A stretch of DNA of 64,000 bases, taken from positions 62,001-126,000 of the forward strand of contig NZ_JACZCS010000011.1 of NCBI RefSeq assembly GCF_014904745.1, read 5' to 3'. The DNA is from Oricola nitratireducens. GTDB lineage: Bacteria > Pseudomonadota > Alphaproteobacteria > Rhizobiales > Rhizobiaceae. A program made the translations under genes and the position numbers. The notes below the pieces were generated by a model. It searched no databases and was not told the origin of the DNA. It worked only from the letters and a program-made list of their open reading frames with translations. Within the stretch, counting starts at the first letter, position 1. Each line of letters starts with the position of its first letter. Of this stretch, positions 26,324 through 37,782 are shown piece after piece.

Positions 26324-26743
26324 TTATCCCGCACGCAGGCGTTCGGCTTTCTCGCGGATGTCGTCGGGGATCGGCGCGGCTTTCCGGGTTTCGAGATCGA
26401 GCAGCACACAGCGAAACAGCGCCTCGAACGAAAGTACCTCCTGTTCGGCCCGGTAGAGGCGGTGCCGGAAAAGCATCGACTTGTTGCCGATCTCCTCGAC
26501 GGCGGTGCGCATCGCGATCACCTCGCCGGCGAGCACCTCGGAGCGGAAGTCGGCTTCGGTGTGCACGACGGCGAAGGACATCCTCTTCCCGCCGGTGATG
26601 TTGCTCAGCCCGAGACCGAGCGTGGTTTGAAGCGAGAACATTGCGTCGCTGCAGGCGGCGAAATACCGGGATACGTTCATATGGCCGAGAATATCGCACT
26701 CGCTCGGGTCGACGGCTTTTCTGTACGTTTCGACAAAGGACAT
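26324..26743 (-). CDS. Hotdog-fold acyl-CoA thioesterase
   Basis: A 139-residue protein of the 4-hydroxybenzoyl-CoA-thioesterase/FcbC-like group. It shows the N-terminal DILGHMNVSRYFAACSDA (active-site Asp/His region of the hotdog helix), then a central AVVHTEADFRSEVLAGEVIAM and a late FRCVLLDLETRKAAPIPDDIR. It should hydrolyse an acyl-CoA. GAGG lies 6 nt before ATG 26743. It is encoded just upstream of alkB in the same direction (107-nt gap), but a link to fatty acids from alkane oxidation is only inference. Confidence 0.85.
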   Translation of the reverse strand: MSFVETYRKAVDPSECDILGHMNVSRYFAACSDAMFSLQTTLGLGLSNITGGKRMSFAVVHTEADFRSEVLAGEVIAMRTAVEEIGNKSMLFRHRLYRAEQEVLSFEALFRCVLLDLETRKAAPIPDDIREKAERLRAG

Positions 26744-26898
26744 GCAAACCTCGTTTTTCCCAATGACCGGCGCGCAGAAAACCATAGCGCAGGCCGGCGA
26801 CCAAGCCGGGAGGGATACAAACGAAAACTTGGGGAACCAAAGCGGGCGGATATGCGTAGTATCCGGTGTGTTCAATTTAACAGGCAAAGGGGGTCCGA

Positions 26899-27768
26899 AT
26901 GGAGAATACCGACCAGATCGTGAAAGGCGCGGTGGGCAGCGTCAACGACGCGGCCGGCGTCATATGGGACGCGGCCAGCCGCCTTATCATCGAATACGCC
27001 TTCTCCGTCATCGGCGCGCTGCTGATCCTGGTCATCGGCTTCATCGTCGCCGGCATCGTGCGGCACTGGGTTTATACGGCCCTGAAACGGCTGCGCAACA
27101 GCGACGAGACGCTGAACCTGTTCATCGCCAAGGGCGCGCGCTACACGGTCCTCATCCTCGTTTTCGTGATGGTGCTGACGCAGTTCGGCGTCCAGACCGC
27201 GTCGATCATCGCGGCGCTGGGCGCCGCCGGCCTCGCCATCGGCCTCGCGCTGCAGGGAACACTGCAGAACATCGCGGCCGGGATCATGCTTCTGTTCCTG
27301 CGGCCGTTCCAGGTCGGCGACTATGTCGAGACCAGCAACGCCAAGGGCGTGGTCAAGGAAATCGGCCTCTTCGCGACGGAGTTCGAGACGCTGGACGGGC
27401 TTTACCTGCTCGCGCCGAATTCCGATGTCTGGGGCAGCACGGTGACGAATTTCTCGCGCAAGCCGAAGCGGCGTTTCGATCTCGTCGTCGGCATCGCATA
27501 CAAGGACGACATCGACAAGGCGTTTGCGGCCTTCGAGGCGTTGGCCCGCGACCACGACAAGGTGCTCGCCGATCCGGAACCGTTCATCTACGTGTCCAAT
27601 CTCGGCGACAGCGCGGTCGAGGTCACCTGCCGCGTCTGGATCGCCACGCCGGACTGGTGGACGACGTCACGCGACCTGATCAGGCTCGCCAAGCAGCGTT
27701 TCGACGCCGAGGGGCTTTCGATCCCCTTCCCGCAGCGCGACGTGCATCTCTACGAGGTGACCGCGTAA
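26899..27768 (+). CDS. mscS: Small-conductance mechanosensitive channel (MscS family)
   Basis: A 289-residue protein with the short MscS plan: a periplasmic N-terminus, three membrane helices (about 33-55, 80-100 and the pore-lining 105-135), then a cytoplasmic beta and alpha/beta cage. The TM3 Gly/Ala pattern appears in ALGAAGLAIGLALQGTLQNIAAG and the beta-domain start in RPFQVGDYVE, followed by PNSDVWGSTVTNFS. It opens under membrane tension to release solutes in hypo-osmotic shock. Six nucleotides separate its stop from the convergent nadC stop. Confidence 0.93.
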   Translation: MENTDQIVKGAVGSVNDAAGVIWDAASRLIIEYAFSVIGALLILVIGFIVAGIVRHWVYTALKRLRNSDETLNLFIAKGARYTVLILVFVMVLTQFGVQTASIIAALGAAGLAIGLALQGTLQNIAAGIMLLFLRPFQVGDYVETSNAKGVVKEIGLFATEFETLDGLYLLAPNSDVWGSTVTNFSRKPKRRFDLVVGIAYKDDIDKAFAAFEALARDHDKVLADPEPFIYVSNLGDSAVEVTCRVWIATPDWWTTSRDLIRLAKQRFDAEGLSIPFPQRDVHLYEVTA

Positions 27769-27774
27769 GGCAGA

Positions 27775-28658
27775 TCAGCCGAGCCGGATATCGAGACCGA
27801 CATCGAGCGTCGGGGCGGCCATGGTGATCTTCGAGGTCGAGATGTAGTCGACGCCGGTCTCGGCGATCTCCCCGATCGTCTCGAAACGGACATTGCCCGA
27901 TGCCTCCAGCTTCACGCGGCCGCCATTGTCGGCCTTGTTGAGGGCGACGGCCTCGCGCAGCTGGTCGTTGGTCATGTTGTCGAGCAGGACCGCGTCGGGC
28001 GCCGCCGTCAGCGCCTCGTGCAACTGTTCTATCGTATCGACCTCGACCTCGATCCTGACCAGGTGGCCGGCATAGGCGCGCGCGGCTTGAACCGCTTTCG
28101 CGACGCCGCCGGAAACAGCGATGTGGTTGTCCTTGATCAGGATCGCGTCGTCGAGGCCGAAGCGGTGGTTGGAGCCGCCGCCGCAACGCACGGCATATTT
28201 CTCGAAGCTGCGATGGCCGGGAATGGTCTTGCGCGTGCAGGTAACCTTCGCATGGGTATGCGCGATCTCGCGGGCAAAGCGCGCCGTGTAGGTGGCGATG
28301 CCGGACATGTGCATCAGGAAATTGAGCGCGACGCGTTCGGCGGAGAGAATGGCGCGGGCATTGCCGCTGATCGCGGCGACCACGTCGCCCGGCTTGACCG
28401 TGTCGCAATCCGACAGCCTTGCCTCGAAGGCAATCGACGGATCCATCAGCTTGAAAGCGGTCTCGGCAAGCCCGAGCCCGGCGATCACGCCATCCTCGCG
28501 CGAGGCGAGCAGCGCTGTCGCCGTGGCGTCGGGAGCAATGGTCGCGTTCGTCGTTATGTCGCCGGCACGTCCGAGATCCTCAAGGAGCGCGGCGCGCACG
28601 GCGTCCTCTACCATCAGGCGTGGCAGGCTCGGCGGCAGGGCGGCAACGGGCATGGGTC

Positions 28659-28662
<4 letters not shown>
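27775..28662 (-). CDS. nadC: Nicotinate-nucleotide pyrophosphorylase (quinolinate phosphoribosyltransferase)
   Basis: A 295-residue enzyme converting quinolinate and PRPP to nicotinate mononucleotide and CO2. Visible: [69 protein letters not shown] (active-site Arg/Lys/His cluster) and VEVDTIEQL with DAVLLDNM. The usual family layout is complete. The ATG overlaps the nadB stop (ATGA), so the two are translationally coupled. An ATG three codons later (28653) is possible. Confidence 0.95.
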
Positions 28663-30221
<1,559 letters not shown>

Positions 30222-30447
30222 TTCGGTCTGTTCCCCTCACCGTCCGCCCGGCGGTTCGGCCGCGGACGTCATTTCAAACATCTTCCCCTTACGCTGTTCC
30301 GGTGGAATTGCGCTAGTCCCCGCGGCTGTTCCCGCCTGAAAGGCTCCCCGAAAGACCGCAGCTTGCCGCCCAAGCGGCCATGTTGACCATTTCCGGCGCA
30401 AACAGGAAACTGATTCCGTTACGGAACCGGTTCCGAGGAGAAATCAC

Positions 30448-31020
30448 ATGCGCGCAGGCACCTTCGCCGTCTCCCTTCTTTTCCTGGCGATCTCCGCCGC
30501 CGGCAGCCGCGCCGGCCCGATCACGGATTACGCACAAGAGGCGGAACGCCTGCTCGGCCAGGGAGACCCGATCGGCGCCGTGACGGCGCTGGACAAGGCG
30601 ATGGGAGAGATCTGGTCGGCATCGCCGCTGGTTTTCCGCAAGGTGCTCTTCGTCGAAGATTCCGACGGTTTCGGTATCTACCGGCCGCGCGACTCCAGCG
30701 TCTTCAAGCCCGGCGAACCGCTGGTGATCTATGCCGAACCGATCGGCTTCGGCTATGGGAAGCATTCGATCGGCGGAAACGAAATCGGCCTCGTCTCGGA
30801 TTTCATCCTGACCGACCCGGACGGCAAGGAGCTGTTCTCCAAGGACGATTTCCTCGCCATCACCCTGCCGGTGCGCTATCACAACCGCGAATTCCAGATG
30901 CAGCTGACCGTCAGTCTCTCGGGTCTGCCGGCCGGGGAATATGTCGCGAAATTCCACGTGCGCGACCAGCACTCGGACAAAAGCGGCGATTTCGAATTGC
31001 CGTTCGAACTGGCCGAGTGA
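30448..31020 (+). CDS. Secreted conserved hypothetical protein between nadB and nadA
   Basis: A 190-residue protein with a clear Sec signal (AGTFAVSLLFLAISAAGSRA, cleavage near SRA|GP). The mature protein begins with a helical ITDYAQEAERLLGQGDPIGAVTALDKA segment and continues as a beta-rich domain with FKPGEPLVIYAEPIGFGYG and ending FHVRDQHSDKSGDFELPFEL, which looks like an Ig/beta-sandwich module. It is on the opposite strand to the nad genes and splits them. The function is not recognised. Confidence 0.72.
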   Translation: MRAGTFAVSLLFLAISAAGSRAGPITDYAQEAERLLGQGDPIGAVTALDKAMGEIWSASPLVFRKVLFVEDSDGFGIYRPRDSSVFKPGEPLVIYAEPIGFGYGKHSIGGNEIGLVSDFILTDPDGKELFSKDDFLAITLPVRYHNREFQMQLTVSLSGLPAGEYVAKFHVRDQHSDKSGDFELPFELAE

Positions 31021-31059
31021 AGCAGACGGCTGCGCAGACAGCCGCCGCTCGCTGTTTCC

Positions 31060-32139
31060 TCAGTGCTTCAGGTTCACCATGCGCTCGACGGCAAGGCGCG
31101 CGCGGTCGGCGATGGCGGGATCGACGAGGATCTCCTCCTTCATCTCGCACAGCGAGTCGAGGATCTTCGGCAGCGTGATCCGCTTCATGTGGGGGCACAG
31201 GTTGCACGGCTTGACGAACTGCACCTCCGGCACTTCGGATTCGATGTTCGAGGCCATGGAGCATTCGGTCACCAGCAGCACCTTCGGCGGCTTCCGGTCC
31301 TTCACATAGTTGATCATGCCCGATGTCGAGCCGGTGTAATCGGCGATCTCGACGACCTCGCGCGGGCATTCGGGATGGGCGACGATCTCGATCTGCGGAT
31401 CGGCTTCCTTGTAGGCGAGCAGTTCTTCCGCCGTGAAGCGCTCATGCACCTCGCAATGGCCCTTCCAGGTCAGGATCTTCACCTTGGTCTGGGCGGCGAC
31501 GTTGAGCGCCAGATATTCGTCGGGAATGCACAGCACCCTGTCGACGCCGAAGGATTCGACGACCTGCACCGCGTTGGACGAGGTGCAGCAGATGTCGGTC
31601 TCGGCCTTCACCTCGGCGGAGGTGTTGACATAGGTGACGACCGGCACGCCGGGATAACGCTCGCGCAGCAGACGAATATCGGCGCCGGTGATCGAATCCG
31701 CCAGGCTGCAGCCGGCCTTCATGTCCGGGATCAGAATGGTCTTGTCCGGATTGAGCAACTTCGAGGTCTCGGCCATGAAGTGGACGCCGCACTGGATGAT
31801 GATCTCGGCGTCGACCTTGGTCGCCTCCTTGGCGAGCTGCAGCGAGTCGCCGACGATATCGGCGACGCAGTGATAGATCTCCGGCGTCTGGTAGTTGTGC
31901 GCCAGAATGACCGCGTTGCGCTCTTTCTTCAGGCGGTTGATCGCCGAGATATAGGGCGCGTAAACGGGCCACTCGATGCGCGGGATGTGGTCCTTGACCT
32001 TCTGGTAGAGGTGCTCGGTCTCTTCCGCGATCTCCGGCGTCCATTCCAGCAGGGGGCGCTCGATGACGCCAAAACGCTCGGCGGCGCTCTGGATGGCAGT
32101 TTTTCCGGTTCCGCCGGATGTCTGGGGGGACTGGCTCAT
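31060..32139 (-). CDS. nadA: Quinolinate synthase A
   Basis: A 359-residue [4Fe-4S] enzyme that condenses iminoaspartate and dihydroxyacetone phosphate to quinolinate. Seen: [40 protein letters not shown] with the first cluster Cys, [17 protein letters not shown] with the second, and [15 protein letters not shown] with the third. Together these are the three cluster cysteines. The ATG at 32139 begins [14 protein letters not shown]; a 26-codon upstream extension of basic residues is dismissed. Upstream 32140-32308 presumably holds its promoter; I saw no known repressor site. Confidence 0.95.
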   Translation of the reverse strand: MSQSPQTSGGTGKTAIQSAAERFGVIERPLLEWTPEIAEETEHLYQKVKDHIPRIEWPVYAPYISAINRLKKERNAVILAHNYQTPEIYHCVADIVGDSLQLAKEATKVDAEIIIQCGVHFMAETSKLLNPDKTILIPDMKAGCSLADSITGADIRLLRERYPGVPVVTYVNTSAEVKAETDICCTSSNAVQVVESFGVDRVLCIPDEYLALNVAAQTKVKILTWKGHCEVHERFTAEELLAYKEADPQIEIVAHPECPREVVEIADYTGSTSGMINYVKDRKPPKVLLVTECSMASNIESEVPEVQFVKPCNLCPHMKRITLPKILDSLCEMKEEILVDPAIADRARLAVERMVNLKH

Positions 32140-32308
32140 GTCGTGTTTCCCGTCGGGCCTCGCCTCGCGGCGCCCTGTCTTTGCGCCTTGCGGGCGGTCT
32201 CCTCTGGGCTTCGGCATAGCCTCTCAATGTGGCGGCCGCATGCCCGATCCTTGTTGCAGGCAATGCGGCGCGAATTCAATCCCTTGCGCGTAAAAACCGA
32301 AGGGCCGG

Positions 32309-33142
32309 TCACGTGGCCGCGAGCGCGAGCGGCGGCGCACAGAGGATCTTGCGGATGCGGCGTTCGGAGCGCGCGACGGCGGCCTTCGCGTCGTTTTCCA
32401 CCTTCGAATCCCACCAGCCGCCATAAATTCGGTCATAGGCGAGCGGTTCGGTCATGGCGACAATGCGCCGGATATGGGCGGGCGGAAGCTGGATCAGGCC
32501 CGGCATAGACCACATGAAACTGACGCGCCTGCCGCCCGGCGTGACCATGATAGTGTCTCCGGTCAGAAGCGCGCCCTTTCCTTCCGCGCCATCGCGCCAA
32601 TGGAGGAACGCCGAGCCGTCGAAATGGCCGCCGGTGACATGCGCCGTGACGCCGTGGCCGAGGTCCAGCCGGTCACCGGCGAAAACGCGGATATTCTCGT
32701 GCGGGCGCGCGATCCAGTCGCGATCGGCCACCGGGATGAAGATCGGCACGTTGCCGAGGCTGATCGAATTGCTGACCGCCGCCCCGTAGAGGTGGGGATG
32801 CGACATCACCATGGCGCGCACGCCGCCACGCCGGTTGATCTCGTCGATCGCCTCCTCGCTGAGCAGCGGCACGCCATCCCACAACACGCCGCCGTCGGGA
32901 TGTTCGATCAGCAGTGCGCGCTGACCGATACCCGCCTGCGGTTCTACGCCGATGCCAAGCAGCCCCGGCTCCTGGTCGCGAAGGTCGTTGCGGTGCGTGG
33001 CGGCGAAATCCGCAATCGAGATCCATTCCTGACCTGCCGGCGGAACATGCTGGCGTTCGTCGGAACAGATCCGACAGGTTTCCGGCGGTTCGGCAGACGG
33101 CGCAACCTCATTGAAACATGTCTTGCACAACCAGACTGTCAT
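32309..33142 (-). CDS. SoxR-controlled metallo-beta-lactamase-fold hydrolase with N-terminal zinc ribbon
   Basis: A 277-residue protein. The N-terminus holds a rubredoxin/zinc-ribbon-like knuckle, CKTCF...CRIC (residues about 5-29). The MBL fold follows but is atypical: SHPHLYGAA replaces the usual HxHxDH, with later GGHFDGSAFLHW and LTGDTIMVTPG supplying His and Asp positions. The active site may therefore bind one metal. GGAG precedes ATG 33142 by 6 nt; ATG 33154 is in frame but has no ribosome site. Its promoter carries a SoxR box, so it should respond to redox-active compounds or nitric oxide. Substrate unknown. Confidence 0.8.
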   Translation of the reverse strand: MTVWLCKTCFNEVAPSAEPPETCRICSDERQHVPPAGQEWISIADFAATHRNDLRDQEPGLLGIGVEPQAGIGQRALLIEHPDGGVLWDGVPLLSEEAIDEINRRGGVRAMVMSHPHLYGAAVSNSISLGNVPIFIPVADRDWIARPHENIRVFAGDRLDLGHGVTAHVTGGHFDGSAFLHWRDGAEGKGALLTGDTIMVTPGGRRVSFMWSMPGLIQLPPAHIRRIVAMTEPLAYDRIYGGWWDSKVENDAKAAVARSERRIRKILCAPPLALAAT

Positions 33143-33209
33143 AATTTTCTCCATCGTTTTCAGTCATTTGTCGCAATCAGTTCGGACGGCGTGACTTGCG
33201 ATGGCGCAG

Positions 33210-33240
33210 GTGATACAACCTCAACTATTGTTGAGGTCAA
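33210..33240 (-). promoter_or_regulatory. SoxR-type promoter with 19-bp spacer and SoxR box
   Basis: On the minus strand -35 TTGACC (33235-33240) and -10 TATCAC (33210-33215) are separated by 19 bp, the over-long spacer typical of MerR-family targets. Centred in it is a 20-bp dyad ACCTCAACTATTGTTGAGGT (33218-33237) with 18 of 20 positions symmetric. The arms CCTCAA/TTGAGG equal those of the E. coli soxS SoxR box. It drives the metallo-hydrolase gene starting at 33142. Confidence 0.82.
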
Positions 33241-33255
33241 CAGGGCGCTTTCATC

Positions 33256-33726
33256 ATGGCTCCACTCGAATGGACGGTCGGCCAGGTTTCCGAACGCACC
33301 GGACTGCCGGTATCGACGCTGCATTTCTACGAGAGGCAGGGACTCGTCAAAGCCTCGCGCACACGCGGCAACCAGCGCCGCTACAGCCGCGCCGCGGTGC
33401 GCCGGCTTTCCATCATCCGCTTCGCGCAGGAACTCGGCATTCCGCTGAAAGAGATCGCCGAGGCGCTGTCGGCGCTTCCCGAGGACCGGATCGCGACACG
33501 CGAGGACTGGGAGGCGATTTCGGCGCAATGGTCGAAATTGCTGGACGAGCGGTTGGCGCGCCTGCAGCGGCTGCGCGACAATCTCGGCACATGTATCGGT
33601 TGCGGCTGCCTCTCGCTCGACCGTTGCGTGATCTACAACCGCAACGACATGCGCGCGGCGGAAGGCCCCGGCCCGCGCACGCTGGTCGCCGGGCCGATCG
33701 ACATGAACGCGGCGCCGGAGGACTGA
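33256..33726 (+). CDS. soxR: Redox-sensing transcriptional activator SoxR
   Basis: A 156-residue MerR-family protein. The N-terminal winged HTH is WTVGQVSERTGLPVSTLHFYERQGL with RRYSRAAVRRLSIIRFAQELGIPL, followed by a dimerising coiled coil and the [2Fe-2S] motif CIGCGCLSLDRC with Cys113, 116, 118 and 124. This cluster pattern defines SoxR. When oxidised by redox-cycling compounds or NO it untwists 19-bp-spacer promoters. The divergent neighbour's promoter contains its expected box 19-38 bp upstream of this ATG, so the metallo-hydrolase is the likely direct target. Confidence 0.95.
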   Translation: MAPLEWTVGQVSERTGLPVSTLHFYERQGLVKASRTRGNQRRYSRAAVRRLSIIRFAQELGIPLKEIAEALSALPEDRIATREDWEAISAQWSKLLDERLARLQRLRDNLGTCIGCGCLSLDRCVIYNRNDMRAAEGPGPRTLVAGPIDMNAAPED

Positions 33727-33739
33727 CCGGACGAACGTG

Positions 33740-34060
33740 TCAGCCGATATTGGCGACGAACATGGCGATCATCACGAAGAGCGCCGCGATCAAAAGCACG
33801 AGCAGCATGTCCGGGCCGGTCGAGGCGTCATCAAGCTCTTCCTGTCGGTCGATGCGGCGCCGCACGACGAGCATGCGGGCATAGGCGACCAATACGAGCG
33901 CCGTGCCGGAAACCAACAGCCCGACCTCCGACCACACCGGCGTCACCGTGTTTCCGAACCGTGCGACCGCCAATCCGAAACCGACGATGGCGACGGCGGT
34001 GCGCACCCATGCGAGGAAGGTGCGTTCGTTGGCTGCATGGTCTGTGTAATTGCGGATCAT
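33740..34060 (-). CDS. DUF202 (YidH-like) inner-membrane protein
   Basis: A 106-residue protein with three predicted membrane helices. The N-terminal [25 protein letters not shown] is the DUF202 signature, and the C-terminus is [20 protein letters not shown]. Function unknown; E. coli YidG/YidH are relatives. It starts 10 nt after the mprF stop on the same strand, suggesting one transcript and perhaps a membrane-lipid context. Its stop lies 13 nt from the soxR stop (convergent). Confidence 0.85.
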   Translation of the reverse strand: MIRNYTDHAANERTFLAWVRTAVAIVGFGLAVARFGNTVTPVWSEVGLLVSGTALVLVAYARMLVVRRRIDRQEELDDASTGPDMLLVLLIAALFVMIAMFVANIG

Positions 34061-34070
34061 CGCATCTTCC

Positions 34071-36650
34071 CTAGTCCACCAGGCCGCGCATGCCGCCCGA
34101 TATCAGCCCGTTGACCTCGAGCAGCACGCGCGGCGCGTCGAAGCCGCCGGGACATGCGAGATAATTCGCCGTCCAGACGGGATCGAAACGCTGCTTGAAT
34201 GCCCTCAATCCCTCGAAATGATACAGATTGTCGCCATAGCGGTATATGTAGCTGCCGAGCCGGCTCCACAGTGGCGACAAAGGGTGGTCGCTCAGCCCGG
34301 ATAGCGGCGCCGCGCCGAGCGAGAACCAGCCATAGCCTTCCGCCTTCGCCCACAGCATCAAATGGGCGAACAGCGCGTCCATCGCGTAGCGCGGCCCGCC
34401 GGGATCGAAGCGCATCAGGTCCACCGAAGCCTCGTGATGGCCGGCACCGGTCAGGATGTTGGCGAAGGCGACGATCTCTCCGCCCTCGCCCTTCTGCAGG
34501 ACCGCGTGATCGAACCGCACGAGATAATCCTCGGAAAACGCACCAAGCGCAAAGCCTTTCTCGCGGCCCTGTCTCTCCGCCAGCCAGGCGTCGGAAACCC
34601 GGCGCAGTTCGGGCAGACGATGGACGATTTCCGCTGCGGGCAGGACGGCGAAGACATAGCCCTCGCGCTCCGCACGGTGCAGGGCGTTGCGCATGTTGGC
34701 CCTGGATGCGCCATCGAGCGTGAAACGCCGCAGATCGACGCGCGCGACCTCGCCGATCTTGAGGATCGACATGCCCATGTCGAGATAGACGGGAAGATAT
34801 TTCTCGCCGACAGCGTAGAACGCGCACTTCTTGCCGAGACGGTCCGCATGTTCGCGCAGCTTCCAGGCAAGCTGGGTGCCCGATTGCTCGTCGCCGACCG
34901 GATCGCCCTTGGATATCAGCGTCGTGCCGCCATCGGCATAGGAGATGAAGGCATTGCCGTCATCCGACAGCATGAACCGCTTGTCGCCGGTCAGCGCGAT
35001 GGCAGCCTCGGTGTCGGGAGACGCGGCGATCAGCTCGCGCACGCGCTGCGGAACCGGCTCGCCGGCGCCCAGTTTCGGCGACGCCTTCAGGAAGGAATTC
35101 AGGCCGATCGCGAGGAAGATCACGCTGGTCGCCAGGGCGGCGCGCAGGAAGCGGGGCGCATCGCCATGCAGCGTGAATTGCCACAACAGGTCGTTGCTGT
35201 AGGGCACCTTGGAATAGGCGAAGAAGCCGACCCATATCGACACCGCCAGGAACAGAGCGCTTGCCAGCGCCCAATGCCATTCCAGCTGGAAGATCGCATG
35301 TTTGTAGCGATAGAAGGCGGCGCGGAAGGACGCCAGCAATGCGAGCGCGGCGGCCATCGTCACCGCCTCCTCCCAGTCGAGCCCCTTGGTAAGCGACGTG
35401 ACAAGCCCGAGCGACAGCAGGCCGATCGCCACCAGCCAGGCGCGAAAGCTGCGCAGGTAAAGCCCGTGGGCGACGATGATCAGCAGCAACCCGGCGATAC
35501 TCGCCAGCAGGTGCGACGCCTCGATGAACGGCAGCGGCACGAGATCACGCAGGTCGAGCAGGCGGTTCGTTTCGCCGGGCAGACTGCCGGAAACGAGGAG
35601 CAGCGCGCCGGCAAGAAGCACCACGCCGGCCGCGATTGCCGGCATCACCGGCATCAGCGCGCGGCGCAGCGTCGGCAGCGCGTCGCGGTGCTTGCGGCCC
35701 ATCGCATAGACCGACGCGCTGGCGAGAACGGCCGCGGCGACCACGAAGGGCAGCACGTAGTAGACCATCCGGAACAGGACGAGGCCGGCCAGCATGTCGG
35801 GCCGGCCGATGGCGCCGAGGCCGCCGATGATCGTCGCCTCGAAGACACCGACGCCGCCCGGAGAATGGCTGGCGACGCCGAGCCCCATCGCGGAGACGAA
35901 CACCACGAAGAAGAGCGCGAAATTGCCGGTCAAGTCGCCCGGAAGCAGCACATAGAGGCACAGGGCCGCGCCGAGCACGTCGATGATGGCGACCACGGTC
36001 TGCGACGCGGCGACGAAGCCGGTCGGAAACCGCAATTGGTAGGAACGGACGTGGATCCTGCGTCCCTTGCGGCCGAGCCAGACGAAAAACACCGCAATCG
36101 CGATCACCAGCAGGACTCCGGCGACGCGCTCGAATTGGGGTGTCATCTGGAATGCGGCGCTAAGCCCGGACGGATGGAACAGGAACAGTGCCGCGACGAT
36201 CGTCATCAGGCCGAGCCAGAAGCTCAGCCACACATTGGCGATCACCTGGGCGATATCGACGAGATCGAGACCATAGGAGGAATACAGGCGGTAACGCACA
36301 GCGCCGCCGGTCAACCACGAGAATCCGAGCAGGTTGGTGACGGCATAGCCGGTGGATCCGGCAAGGAAGGCGATGCGCGGCGGGACCTTGCCGGGCGCCG
36401 CCGTCGCGGTTCCAAGCACGTCGTAAAACGCCATCGCCAGATAACTGAGCCCCGTCGCCGCGACCGCGAGAAGGATGCTGTCCCAGGACTGCGCCGACAG
36501 ATCGGTCTTGACGTCGCTCCAGTTGACCTCGCGCGAGAACCGGTGAAGCGCGTAGATGGCGACGACAAACACAGCCATCGCGGCTGCCGCCTTCGCCACC
36601 GGCGCGATGTAGCGAGACACGCCGGACGGCTCTTCAACCTGCTCACTCAT
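34071..36650 (-). CDS. mprF: Lysylphosphatidylglycerol synthase/flippase (MprF type)
   Basis: An 859-residue protein: an N-terminal flippase region of about 14 membrane helices (residues 20-520), then a C-terminal cytosolic DUF2156/GNAT-like synthase domain (about 545-850). The latter contains [40 protein letters not shown] and the late [24 protein letters not shown] motif found in MprF synthases. It adds lysine (or another amino acid) from tRNA to phosphatidylglycerol and flips the product, lowering surface charge. Start ATG 36650 chosen at [10 protein letters not shown]; a 16-codon extension lacks support. A DUF202 gene follows 10 nt later. Confidence 0.9.
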   Translation of the reverse strand: MSEQVEEPSGVSRYIAPVAKAAAAMAVFVVAIYALHRFSREVNWSDVKTDLSAQSWDSILLAVAATGLSYLAMAFYDVLGTATAAPGKVPPRIAFLAGSTGYAVTNLLGFSWLTGGAVRYRLYSSYGLDLVDIAQVIANVWLSFWLGLMTIVAALFLFHPSGLSAAFQMTPQFERVAGVLLVIAIAVFFVWLGRKGRRIHVRSYQLRFPTGFVAASQTVVAIIDVLGAALCLYVLLPGDLTGNFALFFVVFVSAMGLGVASHSPGGVGVFEATIIGGLGAIGRPDMLAGLVLFRMVYYVLPFVVAAAVLASASVYAMGRKHRDALPTLRRALMPVMPAIAAGVVLLAGALLLVSGSLPGETNRLLDLRDLVPLPFIEASHLLASIAGLLLIIVAHGLYLRSFRAWLVAIGLLSLGLVTSLTKGLDWEEAVTMAAALALLASFRAAFYRYKHAIFQLEWHWALASALFLAVSIWVGFFAYSKVPYSNDLLWQFTLHGDAPRFLRAALATSVIFLAIGLNSFLKASPKLGAGEPVPQRVRELIAASPDTEAAIALTGDKRFMLSDDGNAFISYADGGTTLISKGDPVGDEQSGTQLAWKLREHADRLGKKCAFYAVGEKYLPVYLDMGMSILKIGEVARVDLRRFTLDGASRANMRNALHRAEREGYVFAVLPAAEIVHRLPELRRVSDAWLAERQGREKGFALGAFSEDYLVRFDHAVLQKGEGGEIVAFANILTGAGHHEASVDLMRFDPGGPRYAMDALFAHLMLWAKAEGYGWFSLGAAPLSGLSDHPLSPLWSRLGSYIYRYGDNLYHFEGLRAFKQRFDPVWTANYLACPGGFDAPRVLLEVNGLISGGMRGLVD

Positions 36651-36716
36651 TACCGGTATTTTCCAGGAGCCCGATATCGATTGCCGATCAGCAGCCACCC
36701 TTTCGGGGGAAGCCGC

Positions 36717-37682
36717 CTACCCGGTAACCGCCGGGAGCATCCATAGCAACAGGCTGACCGTGAAAAAGGAGAAAAGCGTCGTCGCAAGCAACGCCACCGC
36801 AGCCACGCCCTCCTCGCCGTATTTCTGGGCGAAGATGGGATAGACGCCGAAAATCGGCATCGCCGCCGACAGCACCAAAGCCTCGCGCAGCGGCGATTCA
36901 ATCGGTGCGAATCCCAAATGCGGAACGACCAGGATCGCCGCAACGAGAATCAAGGGATGGACAAGAAGCTTGCCGATGACGATCGGGACGATGCGGTCGG
37001 CAAGCCCGCTCACCGGCAGCCCGACCAGCATGCCGCCGATGACGAAAAGCGATACGGCGGCGCTCGAAGAAGCGAACAGGTCGACCGACCTGACGACCGG
37101 TGCCGGCAGGTGCAACCCGCTCAGCGAAACCACCAGACCGGCCGCGAGGCCGATGACGATGGGATTCATCACAAGGCGGCCGAACGCCGATCCGAGAACG
37201 GCGACAGGATGGCCTTCCTGCCCCTTGGCGCGCTCGGCCAGCATCAGCAGCAGCGGCACGATGAAAATGTTCTCCACGAACATGTTGAGCGCCAGCACGT
37301 TGCCCGCGATCGGCGGAAAGGTCAGCAGGATGATCGGAAAACCGACGAAACCGCTGTTCGGGCACGACATGCCCATGGCGGAGAAGGTGGCGGCGGAGCG
37401 GTCCTGCCCCAACACCTTGCGGACGACGAGATAGCCCAGCAACACCATCGTCACCGTTCCGCCGAGATAGGCGGCGATGTATGCAGGATTGACGATTTCG
37501 GCGACAGGTTTTTGCGACAGGGCCCGGAACAGCAGCGCCGGCAACGCCAGATAGAGCACGTAGCGCCCCAGCGTCCGCATGTCGCCAGCGGCAAAAAGAC
37601 CAAATCGCGTGGAGAGATATCCGACCGCAATGGTGATATAGATCGGACCGGTTACGGAAAAGACTTCAAACAATGCGATCAC
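36717..37682 (-). CDS. AEC-family (auxin-efflux-carrier-like) permease
   Basis: A 321-residue protein with about ten membrane helices in two five-helix halves. Typical features are the start IALFEVFSVTGPIYITIAVGYLS, the conserved SCPNSGFVGFPIIL crossover segment, and an inverted repeat half ending FSFFTVSLLLWMLPAVTG. The family exports organic anions such as malate or carries sulfonates; substrate not assigned. The start is GTG 37682: no in-frame ATG is near, and upstream sequence reads as non-coding. Ribosome site is weak. It lies 66 nt upstream of mprF in reverse view, and could have its own promoter. Confidence 0.85.
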   Translation of the reverse strand: MIALFEVFSVTGPIYITIAVGYLSTRFGLFAAGDMRTLGRYVLYLALPALLFRALSQKPVAEIVNPAYIAAYLGGTVTMVLLGYLVVRKVLGQDRSAATFSAMGMSCPNSGFVGFPIILLTFPPIAGNVLALNMFVENIFIVPLLLMLAERAKGQEGHPVAVLGSAFGRLVMNPIVIGLAAGLVVSLSGLHLPAPVVRSVDLFASSSAAVSLFVIGGMLVGLPVSGLADRIVPIVIGKLLVHPLILVAAILVVPHLGFAPIESPLREALVLSAAMPIFGVYPIFAQKYGEEGVAAVALLATTLFSFFTVSLLLWMLPAVTG

Positions 37683-37782
37683 GCTGGCAGGTAATGGATT
37701 TTTGGGTTGTATACATGCCGGCGATCGAGGGTTCCAGAGCGAAATCCGGCACTTTCGAGCGGTTGCGGGCGCGGCCGCCGGC

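Noticed and set aside
26217-26840. N-terminal extension of AlkB
   Set aside because: It would overlap the thioesterase gene in another frame; ATG 26216 has a good ribosome site and the family start.
31027-31044. CGGCTG/CAGCCG stem between the convergent hypothetical gene and nadA as a terminator
   Set aside because: Six-bp stem with no adjacent T-tract on either strand; too weak to call.
34362-36746. 794-codon open frame opposite mprF
   Set aside because: Shadow of mprF codon bias; low-complexity Arg/Gln/His/Asp translation with no family features.
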